Assembly: GCA_964430695.1 (NCBI GenBank)
Contig: CAYSFO010000013.1
Coordinates: 1 to 32,396 of the forward strand
Direction: 5' to 3'
From: MGBC108787 sp964430695
Lineage (GTDB): Bacteria; Bacillota_I; Bacilli_A; RF39; UBA660
DNA: 32,396 bases
Under the pieces are notes generated by a model, which was given only the letters and a program-made list of their open reading frames with translations, was not told the DNA's origin and did not search any database. Shown piece after piece: positions 15,219 through 23,634 of the stretch. The position numbers and the translations under genes were made by a program. Positions within the stretch are counted from its first letter, which is position 1; each line of letters opens with the position of its first letter.

Positions 15219-16355
15219 ATGGAAATAAAAAAAGAAATTGTTGATCAACTTACCGAAAGCATAAATGAGGGGCATACGAAAAAAGAAATTCAAGAAAATG
15301 ATAATATTTCTAGATATCAATTAAATTGTATTTTAAAGGAATTAAATAATCCTGAATCAAAAGTTTATAATCCTGAACTTTATAAAGAATTAGTATCGAA
15401 ACTACAGAAGAATGTGTTTCATAAAAGAAGTCTTAATGCTAAAGAAAATAAGAAGCAATGTATCGATTGTTTATTTCCTAATAAAAAAATGGGAGCAGCC
15501 AAATTGATACTGGAAAAGCATCTTTCTTTAGAACAAGTAGCTTTACAACTGCATATTTTTCCTACTAAACTTTATTATGACCTAAAAACGATGAGAAATG
15601 AAGAACTTGAAATAGAATTACAACCAGCCTTAGAACAATTTGAAAAAGATTATAGGGAAAGAAAAGATAAAAAACTAAGAAATTATCCTAAAAATATTCA
15701 AGAAGATATCATTTTGACCGCTTTAACTTTTCGCGTTAGTTTAAAATCAATGACGATTCTTTTTAATACGACCATAGATGACATCATAGCAATTTATTTT
15801 TCTTTTGATAAATATTGGGATACTTTAATGTATTTATGTGAAGAGGTACAAAACGAAGAGGAACACAAAGCGCATGTTGCTTATACAAAAGCCAAAATTT
15901 ATTGGAATAATCGTAATAAATTAGCAAAGCAAATCAACGAAAATACAAATAAGCAAGAGAAAGAAAAAATAAAAGCACAATTAAAAGAATTACATGCCGA
16001 AATTGATGACACGATTGTTTTAGGCACAATAGGCAAAAATTTAAAAAACTTAAGTATGGAAGAAAAAGATGCAATTGCTAAGTTCCGTCCAAAATATTTT
16101 CTAGGATTAACAGAATGTGCTGAAAAATTGCATCATAATAAAGAAAGTATTAGAAAGTGTGAAGAAGATTTGGCCGCAAGAAATCTTATATATGCGGAAC
16201 AATTATCTTTATTAAATCATAAATTTGATGAATTTTCTGATAAATTAATTATAGCAGATTACAGAAAAAAATATGCAAAAGATAATGCGTTTTTAGAAGA
16301 ACAACAAGCAGTAGAGGATTCAATGAATTTTAGCAGGGGGGGGGGTTCTAAATAA
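15219..16355 (+). CDS. Putative multi-HTH protein ending in a G10 tract
   Basis: 378 aa; ATG 15219 has AGGTG 5 bases upstream and is 9 bases after lepA. Not a family I can name. Several stretches look like helix-turn-helix units: EGHTKKEIQENDNISRYQLNCILKEL near the start, LEKHLSLEQVALQLHIFPTKLYYDL in the first third, VSLKSMTILFNTTIDDIIAIYF in the middle and LTECAEKLHHNKESIRKCEEDLA near the end. This recalls SpoIIID-type sporulation HTHs in tandem, which is only a resemblance. A lysine-rich coiled coil separates the last two. The 3' end codes SRGGGSK through a run of ten Gs at 16336-16345, unique in this AT-rich window and able to slip. Confidence 0.7.
   Translation: MEIKKEIVDQLTESINEGHTKKEIQENDNISRYQLNCILKELNNPESKVYNPELYKELVSKLQKNVFHKRSLNAKENKKQCIDCLFPNKKMGAAKLILEKHLSLEQVALQLHIFPTKLYYDLKTMRNEELEIELQPALEQFEKDYRERKDKKLRNYPKNIQEDIILTALTFRVSLKSMTILFNTTIDDIIAIYFSFDKYWDTLMYLCEEVQNEEEHKAHVAYTKAKIYWNNRNKLAKQINENTNKQEKEKIKAQLKELHAEIDDTIVLGTIGKNLKNLSMEEKDAIAKFRPKYFLGLTECAEKLHHNKESIRKCEEDLAARNLIYAEQLSLLNHKFDEFSDKLIIADYRKKYAKDNAFLEEQQAVEDSMNFSRGGGSK
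16336..16345 (+). repeat. Homopolymeric G10 tract in the coding 3' end
   Basis: Ten consecutive Gs, 4 codons before the stop. With 10 Gs the protein ends SRGGGSK. With 9 it would read on about 26 residues into the next gene region; with 11 it would end SRGGGF. It may be a slippery, phase-variable site or a sequencing uncertainty. Confidence 0.85.
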
Positions 16356-16376
16356 TTTGTTTATTTGGAGGCAGAT

Positions 16377-16607
16377 ATGGAAAATAAAGAAACAAAAGAT
16401 GTACAAAGTATACATACAGATTTAATACTACAATTACAAATGGATTTAACAAAGGCAAAAACGTATGATGATGTTTGTGCTGTCTATTTTACAATGCTTG
16501 AACAAAATTTTACGGGCGAGGAAATTGAAGAAGTTGTAAACAATGCTAAGATGCCTAGTCATATTGTTGATGAAATAGCTGAATTGGAAATAAGCACAAA
16601 GAGATAA
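16377..16607 (+). CDS. Hypothetical small acidic protein, 76 aa
   Basis: Not recognised. ATG 16377 follows a perfect GGAGG 6 bases upstream; the longer TTG frame at 16365 would put the start before that site. The protein is helical and acidic, with no membrane segment (DLTKAKTYDDVCAVYFTMLEQNF, GEEIEEVVNNAKMP). It lies between the HTH-like gene and hemW in the lepA operon, 21 bases after the first and 13 before the second. Confidence 0.65.
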   Translation: MENKETKDVQSIHTDLILQLQMDLTKAKTYDDVCAVYFTMLEQNFTGEEIEEVVNNAKMPSHIVDEIAELEISTKR

Positions 16608-16620
16608 GAAGGGATTTTAA

Positions 16621-17715
16621 ATGAAAGACGATTGTAAAGCAGTATATATTCATATTCCTTTTTGTAAAACTATCTGTTCGTATTGTGATTTTTGTAAAAC
16701 TTTTTATCATGAAACATGGGTAAAGAAATATTTAGAATGTTTAAAAAATGAAATGGAAGATATTTATACAAATGAAGAAATTGAATCGATTTATATTGGG
16801 GGAGGAACACCGTCCTGCCTTCCTATAAAATATTTAAATCGTTTATTTACTATTCTAAAAATATTCAATACAAAAAAACTAAAGGAATTTACCTTTGAAT
16901 GCAATTTGAATGATATAAATGAAGAATTGTTAAAAGCACTAAAAGAGAATGGTGTAAATAGACTTAGTATTGGAATAGAGTCTTTTGATGCAGAAAAACT
17001 AAAATATATGGGACGAAGTCATATGTATGAAGAAGCAGAAGAAAAAATTGCGTTATGTCGTAGTTTAGGTTTTAATAATATCAATATCGATTTTATTTAT
17101 GGCTTTGCTTTCGAAACTATAAAAAACTTAAAAAAAGATTTAATGCTAATGTTAAAATTAAATCCAGACCACATCAGTACGTATAGCTTAATGATTGAAG
17201 ATAATACATTATTAAAAATCAATAATCATGAAAGTGCAACAGAGGAAGAAGATGCTTTAATGTATCAAACCATCTGTAAAATTTTAGAAAAGAAAAAATA
17301 TATTCATTATGAAGTAAGTAACTTTGCTTTAAAAAATAAGGAATCCACTCATAATCTCCGTTATTGGCAAAACAAAGAATATTTTGGCTTTGGTCTTTCT
17401 GCCTCTGGTTACATCGATAAGATAAGATATACAAATACCAAATCTTTAACCAAATATTTAAAAAACGAATACACGGGAGAAAAAGAACTCTTAACCAATC
17501 AAGATATTAGAGACAACCATTTAATGCTTGGATTTCGTTTAACAAATGGAATCAACCTGGAAGAATTTGAACGTATTTACAAAGTAAAAATGGAAGATGT
17601 ATATCCTACAAAACCTTTAGTAAAAAATGGCGACTTAATGATAAAAAAAGGCAATATTTTTATAAATCCGGACAAACTATATATTATGAATGAAATATTA
17701 ATCAAAATGATATAG
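16621..17715 (+). CDS. hemW: HemW-type radical SAM heme chaperone (HemN-like)
   Basis: Radical SAM protein of the HemW group, which binds heme and delivers it to acceptor proteins and is often mislabelled as coproporphyrinogen dehydrogenase. The 364-aa product has the cluster motif C15-x3-C19-x2-C22 (HIPFCKTICSYCDF), the GGGTPS SAM site and SIGIESFD, ending in a winged C-terminal domain. True HemN has an extra N-terminal segment and a further cysteine, absent here. Position downstream of lepA is conserved in Firmicutes. AAGGG precedes ATG 16621. Confidence 0.9.
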   Translation: MKDDCKAVYIHIPFCKTICSYCDFCKTFYHETWVKKYLECLKNEMEDIYTNEEIESIYIGGGTPSCLPIKYLNRLFTILKIFNTKKLKEFTFECNLNDINEELLKALKENGVNRLSIGIESFDAEKLKYMGRSHMYEEAEEKIALCRSLGFNNINIDFIYGFAFETIKNLKKDLMLMLKLNPDHISTYSLMIEDNTLLKINNHESATEEEDALMYQTICKILEKKKYIHYEVSNFALKNKESTHNLRYWQNKEYFGFGLSASGYIDKIRYTNTKSLTKYLKNEYTGEKELLTNQDIRDNHLMLGFRLTNGINLEEFERIYKVKMEDVYPTKPLVKNGDLMIKKGNIFINPDKLYIMNEILIKMI

Positions 17716-17726
17716 GAGGTGGATAC

Positions 17727-18191
17727 TTGAAAAAAATTGGCTACATTTTATTGCTTTTATTATTTCCTCTAAATACCTATGCCAAAAGCTTGCAATTAGA
17801 AGAGTTAACTATTTTAAATGGCGAATTGTCATTACCCTTTGATGCATTAAATAATGAATACACCGTACTATTAGATAAAAATGAATATAGTATTGAATTC
17901 GATTACAAAGTAAAAGAAGATATTACCGTCTCTGTCATAAATAATTACGATTTAGAAAATAATGCGACCGTTACCATTTTTTTAAGTGAAGGAGAAGAAA
18001 CAAGTGAATATCACTTACATATATTAAAAGAAGAAGAACAAACGATTCCTACATTTCATGAAGAAACAATAAATACGAATGAAACTTTTATGTATCAATA
18101 TAAAATGTATGTGATACCAACGGTTTGTTTATTATTTATTTTTATATCTTATAAAATTTTGTTTAAAAAGCATAAAAAGAAAATCATCTAG
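17727..18191 (+). CDS. Surface protein with signal peptide, cadherin-like beta domain and C-terminal membrane anchor
   Basis: 154 aa. A TTG start is set by AGGAGGTGG 5 bases upstream. Residues 1-19 are a signal peptide cleaved after NTYA. Residues 20-105 look like one bacterial cadherin-like beta-sandwich unit (LEELTILNGELSLPFDALNNEYTVLL). A membrane helix lies at about 131-148, followed by a lysine-rich tail. Probably a surface-displayed adhesive or structural domain. It is the last tightly packed gene of the lepA operon, and its final codons form the 5' arm of a terminator. Confidence 0.72.
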   Translation: MKKIGYILLLLLFPLNTYAKSLQLEELTILNGELSLPFDALNNEYTVLLDKNEYSIEFDYKVKEDITVSVINNYDLENNATVTIFLSEGEETSEYHLHILKEEEQTIPTFHEETINTNETFMYQYKMYVIPTVCLLFIFISYKILFKKHKKKII

Positions 18192-18216
18192 TATATTTTA
18201 CTAGGTGATTTTTTTT
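18181..18216 (+). terminator. Terminator overlapping the GDPD start codon
   Basis: AAATCATCTAG (18181-18191) pairs with CTAGGTGATTT (18201-18211; one T-G pair), followed by a T8 tract (18209-18216). The AGGTGA binding site of the next gene is in the 3' arm and its TTG start (18215-18217) is at the end of the T tract. Confidence 0.75.
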
Positions 18217-18829
18217 GAAATATATTGCGCATCGTGGATTACGTACGAAAACAATAAAAGAAAATACTTTAGAAGCTTTTCAAAATGCTATTGATAACAA
18301 AAACATAGCAGGATTTGAATTTGATGTTCGTAAGACCAAAGATAATTATTTTGTTGTACATCATAATGCTTTTATAAAAGGAGATTTAATTAAAAATAAA
18401 AGCTATAAATATTTAAAGAAAAAGTATAATCTCCCAACACTTAACGAAGTATTAAAATTAGAAACCAATAAAATTATGTTAGTAGAAATAAAAGATGTAA
18501 ATATCTCTTATAAAAAATTAATAAAAATTCTAAAACGACATAGCGATAAAAACATTTATGTCATGAGCTTTCATAATTGGGTAATTAATAAATTATGTGA
18601 ATACAAAGCTCCTGTAAAATTAGGTATTTTGAATTATGTTTTAAATTCAGAAGCGGATTATAATTTAAATTTTATAGGATTACTAAATAATCTTGCTAGT
18701 CGAGATAGGATTGATGCCTTCAAAGGAAGAGGAATAGAAGTTCTTTTATATGGAATAATCAATGAAGAAAAAGATCTTATTTATGAGGATGTCTATTATA
18801 TAGTAGATGAAGTTCCAAAAAACAAGTAA
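18215..18829 (+). CDS. Glycerophosphodiester phosphodiesterase (GDPD family)
   Basis: Hydrolyses glycerophosphodiesters to glycerol 3-phosphate and an alcohol. 204 aa, compact for the family, no signal peptide. Motifs: IAHRG at 4-8, GFEFDVRKTKDNYFVVHHN (Glu/Asp metal ligands and catalytic His; the usual HD pair reads HN here), MLVEIKD and the late VYYIVDEVP in place of the common NT-W region. TTG 18215 must be the start because HRG needs to be within a few residues of the N-terminus. The start lies inside a terminator, so expression may depend on read-through or on ribosomes coming from the gene upstream. Confidence 0.85.
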   Translation: MKYIAHRGLRTKTIKENTLEAFQNAIDNKNIAGFEFDVRKTKDNYFVVHHNAFIKGDLIKNKSYKYLKKKYNLPTLNEVLKLETNKIMLVEIKDVNISYKKLIKILKRHSDKNIYVMSFHNWVINKLCEYKAPVKLGILNYVLNSEADYNLNFIGLLNNLASRDRIDAFKGRGIEVLLYGIINEEKDLIYEDVYYIVDEVPKNK

Positions 18830-18849
18830 AAATCCTTCTCTTAATTTTT

Positions 18850-20322
18850 TTAAATACAAGGATAAGGGCAATCATTACACTTTGTAATATCTTTTTTTGC
18901 TAACTTTCTTATTTGTTCATCAGAATGTAAAAAGACTGGTTTTTCATCACCTTCACATAATGTTACATCATCAAAATTAGTATGTGCAGACATAAACTGC
19001 AAATGTTTTTTTACAAGCTCCCATCCTTTTCTTGTTAAAATGTGTACTGGTATTTTTATTCCAACTTGAGCTATTGCACTAGGTTCAATATATTCTTTTA
19101 CATATTTTGAAGCACAAGACCATACAATATCTGCATTTTCTCTCATTATGAAAGCCGTCTTTTCATCAATTCCTGTTGAGCATAAACCAAATTTATAAAT
19201 AGTTACATTATCATTTTCTAAATCTTTTATTTGTTCCAATAATTTGTTATCTTGTGCTGCTAAAGTAACTGCTATTTTTTTATAACCTAATTTAATTGCT
19301 TTTTTTACTCCTTCTAATTGGTCAATTTCTGCAGTATATGGAAAAACAGGAATAATTTTTTCTAGATAGGCTCTAGCAATTAATTCTTTTGAAGGACTTG
19401 TATAAAATAAACCTGTCATTCTTTTAACAGCTCCTTGAGTATTAAATTCATTAGTAGTAATTACAGTGCCTAAGTTATTAGAAACAATTACAGCTGCATC
19501 AATCATTCCACTTCTAAATGCCGAAGATATTGTTTCACTTGCTCCAAATAATACATTCGCTTCACAAGAATTTAAAGGTCTAGAGGTATCAAAATATCCC
19601 CCATTTATAACTACTTCATTGATTAAGTTACACATTAATTCTGTTTGTTTATCACAATCACTATTTTTTAAGCTATTTAATAGATTTTCAGCAATTTCTC
19701 CACCAACTTCTTTTAATAACTTAATCATAAGTGGACAATATTGAATAGGTATAGGTGTTGCTTTTATAGCTCTTAATCCACCGACTTTTTTTAGCAATAT
19801 ATAACTACCAAACATCCTAGTAATATGTACACCTTTTTCATTATAATAACTTCTAATTTCTTTTAAAATCTTTTCACAACAATTTAGTGTGTGATTATCT
19901 AATTTTTTATTTGGTATGATAACCTTTAAACAATCATTAACTATATCTACATCATGTTCATTACCTTTTTCAATCATATTGTGTTCTTTTAATATTTTTT
20001 CAACAAGATTGATTAATCCAATTTTAGGAAATAATTCATCACTTAAATCTTCTCCAAAATATTTTAAGGTGTCTATAGTATTTAAATTAAAATTTAAAAA
20101 TACTCCTTCAAAATAATATTCGCAACAAAATGTATGATAATCGCTATCACTAGCACTTGTTTTTATTTCTGCAAAATAATACTCATCATTATCCATTTCT
20201 TTTATGATATTTTCATCTTTAATTGGGCCTGATATGTATCCATCATAGCTTTCAATCTTACAATAGCCATAGCAATTACCTCCCAAAATATATTTATGCT
20301 TTAATTTTCTATCTTTTAACAT
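18850..20322 (-). CDS. DUF2099 (methanogenesis marker 8-like) protein with an N-terminal extension
   Basis: 490 aa. The region from about residue 190 to 450 resembles DUF2099, known as methanogenesis marker protein 8: QYCPLMIKLLKEVGG, RPLNSCEANVLFGASETI, MIDAAVIVSNNLGTVITTN, EIDQLEGVKKAIKLGYKKIAVTLA and NADIVWSCASKYVKEYI. The role of that domain is unknown. The first ~175 residues are not part of the archaeal form as I recall it and contain CYGYC near the start and FCCEYYFE. The C-terminus has CNDCPYPC. The cysteine groups suggest a metal or iron-sulfur site. No methanogenesis genes are nearby. It stands alone, divergent from a LysR regulator. GAAGGA precedes the start. Confidence 0.6.
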   Translation of the reverse strand: MLKDRKLKHKYILGGNCYGYCKIESYDGYISGPIKDENIIKEMDNDEYYFAEIKTSASDSDYHTFCCEYYFEGVFLNFNLNTIDTLKYFGEDLSDELFPKIGLINLVEKILKEHNMIEKGNEHDVDIVNDCLKVIIPNKKLDNHTLNCCEKILKEIRSYYNEKGVHITRMFGSYILLKKVGGLRAIKATPIPIQYCPLMIKLLKEVGGEIAENLLNSLKNSDCDKQTELMCNLINEVVINGGYFDTSRPLNSCEANVLFGASETISSAFRSGMIDAAVIVSNNLGTVITTNEFNTQGAVKRMTGLFYTSPSKELIARAYLEKIIPVFPYTAEIDQLEGVKKAIKLGYKKIAVTLAAQDNKLLEQIKDLENDNVTIYKFGLCSTGIDEKTAFIMRENADIVWSCASKYVKEYIEPSAIAQVGIKIPVHILTRKGWELVKKHLQFMSAHTNFDDVTLCEGDEKPVFLHSDEQIRKLAKKDITKCNDCPYPCI

Positions 20323-20345
20323 ATTTTTTTCCTTCTTTCTACTTG

Positions 20346-20377
20346 CATTGTACTAGAATCAATGTTATAAGTATAAT
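20346..20377. promoter_or_regulatory. LysR operator and lysR promoter
   Basis: CATTG-N9-CAATG (20346-20364) is an inverted repeat containing the T-N11-A core of LysR-type sites. It overlaps a TTGTAC -35 (20348-20353) for the rightward TATAAT (20372-20377), so the regulator probably represses itself. It is also in place to activate the divergent DUF2099 gene, whose own promoter is not clear. Confidence 0.55.
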
Positions 20378-20414
20378 ATATATTTTTTATATCAAATATA
20401 AGGAGAATTTATAC

Positions 20415-21314
20415 ATGAATATTAACTATGAATGTTATCGTATTTTTTATTATGTTGCCCTAAACGGGAGTATATCGAAAGCAGCAGAAGAATTAAATAT
20501 TTCACAACCTGCAGTCACCTGGCAAATCAAATCTTTAGAAGAACAGTTAGATTTAACGGTATTTATTAGAACAAAAAAAGGAGTTATTTTAACGGAAGAG
20601 GGGAAAGTTTTATTTGATTATGTTAAAAAAGGAGTAGAATCCTTTAATAATGGTGAAAATGCTTTAACTAATCTAAAAAATATGGATTATGGGACTATAC
20701 GAATAGGAGCAAGTACCACTGTTTCTAAATATGTCTTAATGCCATACCTTGCTAAATTTCATGAAAAATATCCAAAGATTGAAATAAAAATAGTAAATAC
20801 ATTAACGGAAACACTTATAAAAGACTTAAGAAATGGAAATCTAGATATTCTTTTTTTAAACCTACCTATGAAAGAAGCGAAAGATTTAAATATTATGAAA
20901 ATTTTAGATGTTCAAGATATTTTTATAGGAAGCAAAAAATATTATGATTTAACAAAAGGTTCGATTAATCTTCATGATTTAGAAAATTATCCTCTTATAT
21001 TTCAAAAAAATCCATCAAATACACGTGAATTCTTAGATACCTATCTAAAAGAAAATAATGAAAAATTAAAGCCCCATATGGAAGTAGTAAGTTATCAATT
21101 AATAATGGATCTTATCACTGCTGGTTTTGGAATTGGGTATGCCACGAAAGAATTCATTGCATCTGAATTAAATAATAAATCACTTTATGAAATCAAAGTA
21201 TCTCCATCCATTCCTAAAAGATATATAGGCATTGTAACATTAAATAATACGATTCCAAACTTCTGTGTTAATAAATTGATTGCTCTAATATCTGAAGAAA
21301 TTAACAATAAATAA
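20415..21314 (+). CDS. LysR-family transcriptional regulator
   Basis: 299 aa, family-typical. The N-terminal winged HTH (about 1-60) reads FYYVALNGSISKAAEELNISQPAVTWQIKSLEEQL. Residues 90-299 are the substrate-binding-like effector domain (IRIGASTTVSKYVLMPYLAKFHEKYP, IMDLITAGFGIGYATKEFI). ATG 20415 follows AAGGAGA; the frame extending upstream to 20223 runs through the promoter and antisense to the DUF2099 gene and is not used. The divergent layout predicts that it controls the DUF2099 gene in response to a small molecule. Confidence 0.92.
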   Translation: MNINYECYRIFYYVALNGSISKAAEELNISQPAVTWQIKSLEEQLDLTVFIRTKKGVILTEEGKVLFDYVKKGVESFNNGENALTNLKNMDYGTIRIGASTTVSKYVLMPYLAKFHEKYPKIEIKIVNTLTETLIKDLRNGNLDILFLNLPMKEAKDLNIMKILDVQDIFIGSKKYYDLTKGSINLHDLENYPLIFQKNPSNTREFLDTYLKENNEKLKPHMEVVSYQLIMDLITAGFGIGYATKEFIASELNNKSLYEIKVSPSIPKRYIGIVTLNNTIPNFCVNKLIALISEEINNK

Positions 21315-21463
21315 CATTGTTATCTTATCATCTATAATTAGTTGTTTTCATAAAACAATTGCATTCCAAATGAAAAGCAAGTGCAAAAATAAAAATGAAT
21401 TTTACCCATTTTCCTATTTCTAAACATATGTTATAATTAATAAAGAATAAGGATGTGGGAACA

Positions 21464-23632
21464 ATGCCAAATGAAAATGACGAAAAAACAAAAGAATTAT
21501 ATGATTTAGATGATTTAACGAATGCCAACAATGAGATTTTTGAAGTCAATAATACACCTATGATGATGAATGAACCAATAGAAGAACAACCAAAAGATAA
21601 TTTTTTTGAAGAACCAAAAAAGAAGAAAAAATTAAAAGAAAAAATAAAGACATGGTGGCATAAATTAACCAAAAAACAAAAAAGCTTATTTATTGTAGGA
21701 ATGATAATTCTTGTTATTATAATCGGATTAGGAATTTTCTTTGTTGTAAGAAGTTTCACAAAAGAAAAAACGAGTGATAAACCAGCAGATGTAATTGTTC
21801 TAGAAGAAAATTACCGCTACGAAAATGGAACCTTAATTTTCTTGAATAATAGAAAAGAAGAAATAGGTTCTTATACTTGTAAAAATCAAAAGGATACTCT
21901 TTGTTTTGTATCTTACTATAGTAACGAAGATGATTTTGATATAGAAAAGAAAGTCTACCAAGATGGTACACCTATTTTAATGCGAAGTCCCATTATAAAT
22001 AATATGTATGTGTTTATTAACGATAACAGTAAAGAAACAGATACTACGATAGAACTATATAACATCAAAGAGAAAAAAGTAGAGGAGAGTTATTCCTTAG
22101 TAAAAAAAGTAAGTGGAAATACAAATCGTTTGATTGTCAAAAATGCCGAAGGAAAATATGGAGTTTTAGATTTTTCGAATACCGAAGTAATGACCAAAAT
22201 AAACTTTACATTTGATTATTTAGGCTATGTGGAAAATGATAGTCATTCTTATGTTTCTAAGATAGATAATGCTACAATTATTGTCGATGAAAATGGAAAC
22301 ACAATCAGTAAACCATTAAATGGAAAAATTAAAAATGTAACGAATTCATACGTAAAAATAGCATCCGATACTGGTAAATATGAAGTCTATAACTATAATG
22401 GGCAAAATGTATTTGAAGAAGCATTTGATTACGTCGAGTTATATAATGACTATGCCATTTTAATCAACGATAATAAAATGTCTTTAAAATATTATGATAA
22501 AAACAAATTGAATGAAGAAGCAATCTCTTTAAGTAATAAAAATTATGTAAAGACAAGTGTATACGATGAAAAAAATGCCCTTATAGAAACCAAAGAATCA
22601 TTCCGCGTAGAAGATAATGAAAATATAATCACAATTACTATTGTAAAAGATAAGGATACAACGACTGCCACAATAAACAAGATGGAAGCAAATTTAAGTA
22701 AAAACTTAAAAAATATCAATTACTTTGATGGTAAACTTTATATCTATAGTGATAGTGCTAAAACAAATTTACTAGGTTCTTATGCTTGCTCCAATAAAAA
22801 TACAGTAAGTGCAGGAACAAATACCCTTACGAATTGTTCTTTAGCAAGAGATAGCATTTTTGAAAACAACGATTATGAAGTACCAGGAGTCGTTGGAGTA
22901 ATTCCTGTTTTTAATGAAAGATTTATTTTTATAAACGATAATCCTGAACTTGTAAATGATTCAAATAAAACTATCGTCTTATACGATTTGAAAAAGAATA
23001 GTGTGTTAGGAAAATATATGGAAGTGAATACCTATTCTTATACAGGAACAGAAGAGATTACATTCTCTACAGTAAATGAATTACAAGTCGTTGCTAAAAA
23101 TAAAAGTAACAAATTTGGTGTTATAAAAATTGGTTTAAGTGAAGTTTCAGGACATATTAGTTTTAACTATAGTGAAATGGAATCTTTGCATGATTATTAT
23201 GTAGCAAAAGATGCCAACGGTTATTTGCTTTTATCAAAGAGTAATGGATCTAGTATCTCAAGTGCGATTCCCTATAAAATAAGAAATTATAATGATCAAT
23301 ATGTAAAAGTAGTGAATAACGATAAATATTACGTTTACAATTTAAAAGGAAAACAAATAACAACAGAAGGATACCGTTATGTGGAATTATATAACGCATT
23401 CTTTGCTGGAGTAAACAACAATAATAAATTAGGAATCTATACCTATAAATATCCAACAACAAATGAAATAGAAGGCGTGGATTCAACTCTTAGTTTAACC
23501 AATTATTATGGAAATGGTACACTTGCATTCAAAGTAGAAACGAGTGGTTTAAATTACAAAGTGTATAGAGGAACAAGTGCCAATACCTATGATATGATTA
23601 CAACAGGCACCATAGAAAAAGAAGAGGATTAG
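21464..23632 (+). CDS. Membrane-anchored surface protein with two copies of a WG-like repeated domain
   Basis: 722 aa. Acidic cytoplasmic N-terminus (about 1-50), a lysine-rich stretch, one membrane helix (about 75-95), then a large outer part. Copy 1 starts near residue 115 (YENGTLIFLNNRKEEIGSYTC), copy 2 near 425 (YFDGKLYIYSDSAKTNLLGSYAC). Each contains a cysteine pair (SYTC...LC, SYAC...NC), a TTIELYNIK / KTIVLYDLK strand, then KYGVLDF / KFGVIKI and YDYVEL / YRYVEL motifs like WG repeats, which form beta-propeller-like folds. ATG 21464 has AAGGA 10 bases upstream, and TATAAT (21432-21437) lies before it. Function unknown, probably cell-surface structure. Confidence 0.75.
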   Translation: MPNENDEKTKELYDLDDLTNANNEIFEVNNTPMMMNEPIEEQPKDNFFEEPKKKKKLKEKIKTWWHKLTKKQKSLFIVGMIILVIIIGLGIFFVVRSFTKEKTSDKPADVIVLEENYRYENGTLIFLNNRKEEIGSYTCKNQKDTLCFVSYYSNEDDFDIEKKVYQDGTPILMRSPIINNMYVFINDNSKETDTTIELYNIKEKKVEESYSLVKKVSGNTNRLIVKNAEGKYGVLDFSNTEVMTKINFTFDYLGYVENDSHSYVSKIDNATIIVDENGNTISKPLNGKIKNVTNSYVKIASDTGKYEVYNYNGQNVFEEAFDYVELYNDYAILINDNKMSLKYYDKNKLNEEAISLSNKNYVKTSVYDEKNALIETKESFRVEDNENIITITIVKDKDTTTATINKMEANLSKNLKNINYFDGKLYIYSDSAKTNLLGSYACSNKNTVSAGTNTLTNCSLARDSIFENNDYEVPGVVGVIPVFNERFIFINDNPELVNDSNKTIVLYDLKKNSVLGKYMEVNTYSYTGTEEITFSTVNELQVVAKNKSNKFGVIKIGLSEVSGHISFNYSEMESLHDYYVAKDANGYLLLSKSNGSSISSAIPYKIRNYNDQYVKVVNNDKYYVYNLKGKQITTEGYRYVELYNAFFAGVNNNNKLGIYTYKYPTTNEIEGVDSTLSLTNYYGNGTLAFKVETSGLNYKVYRGTSANTYDMITTGTIEKEED

Positions 23633-23634
23633 GA

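Noticed and set aside
18850..20322. Evidence of methanogenesis in the organism
   Set aside because: Only one domain resembles a methanogenesis marker; all other genes are typical of a spore-forming Firmicute and no mcr or cofactor genes occur here.
20223..20414. N-terminal extension of the LysR protein
   Set aside because: This stretch is antisense to the DUF2099 gene and contains the divergent promoter; the LysR HTH starts at its normal distance from ATG 20415.
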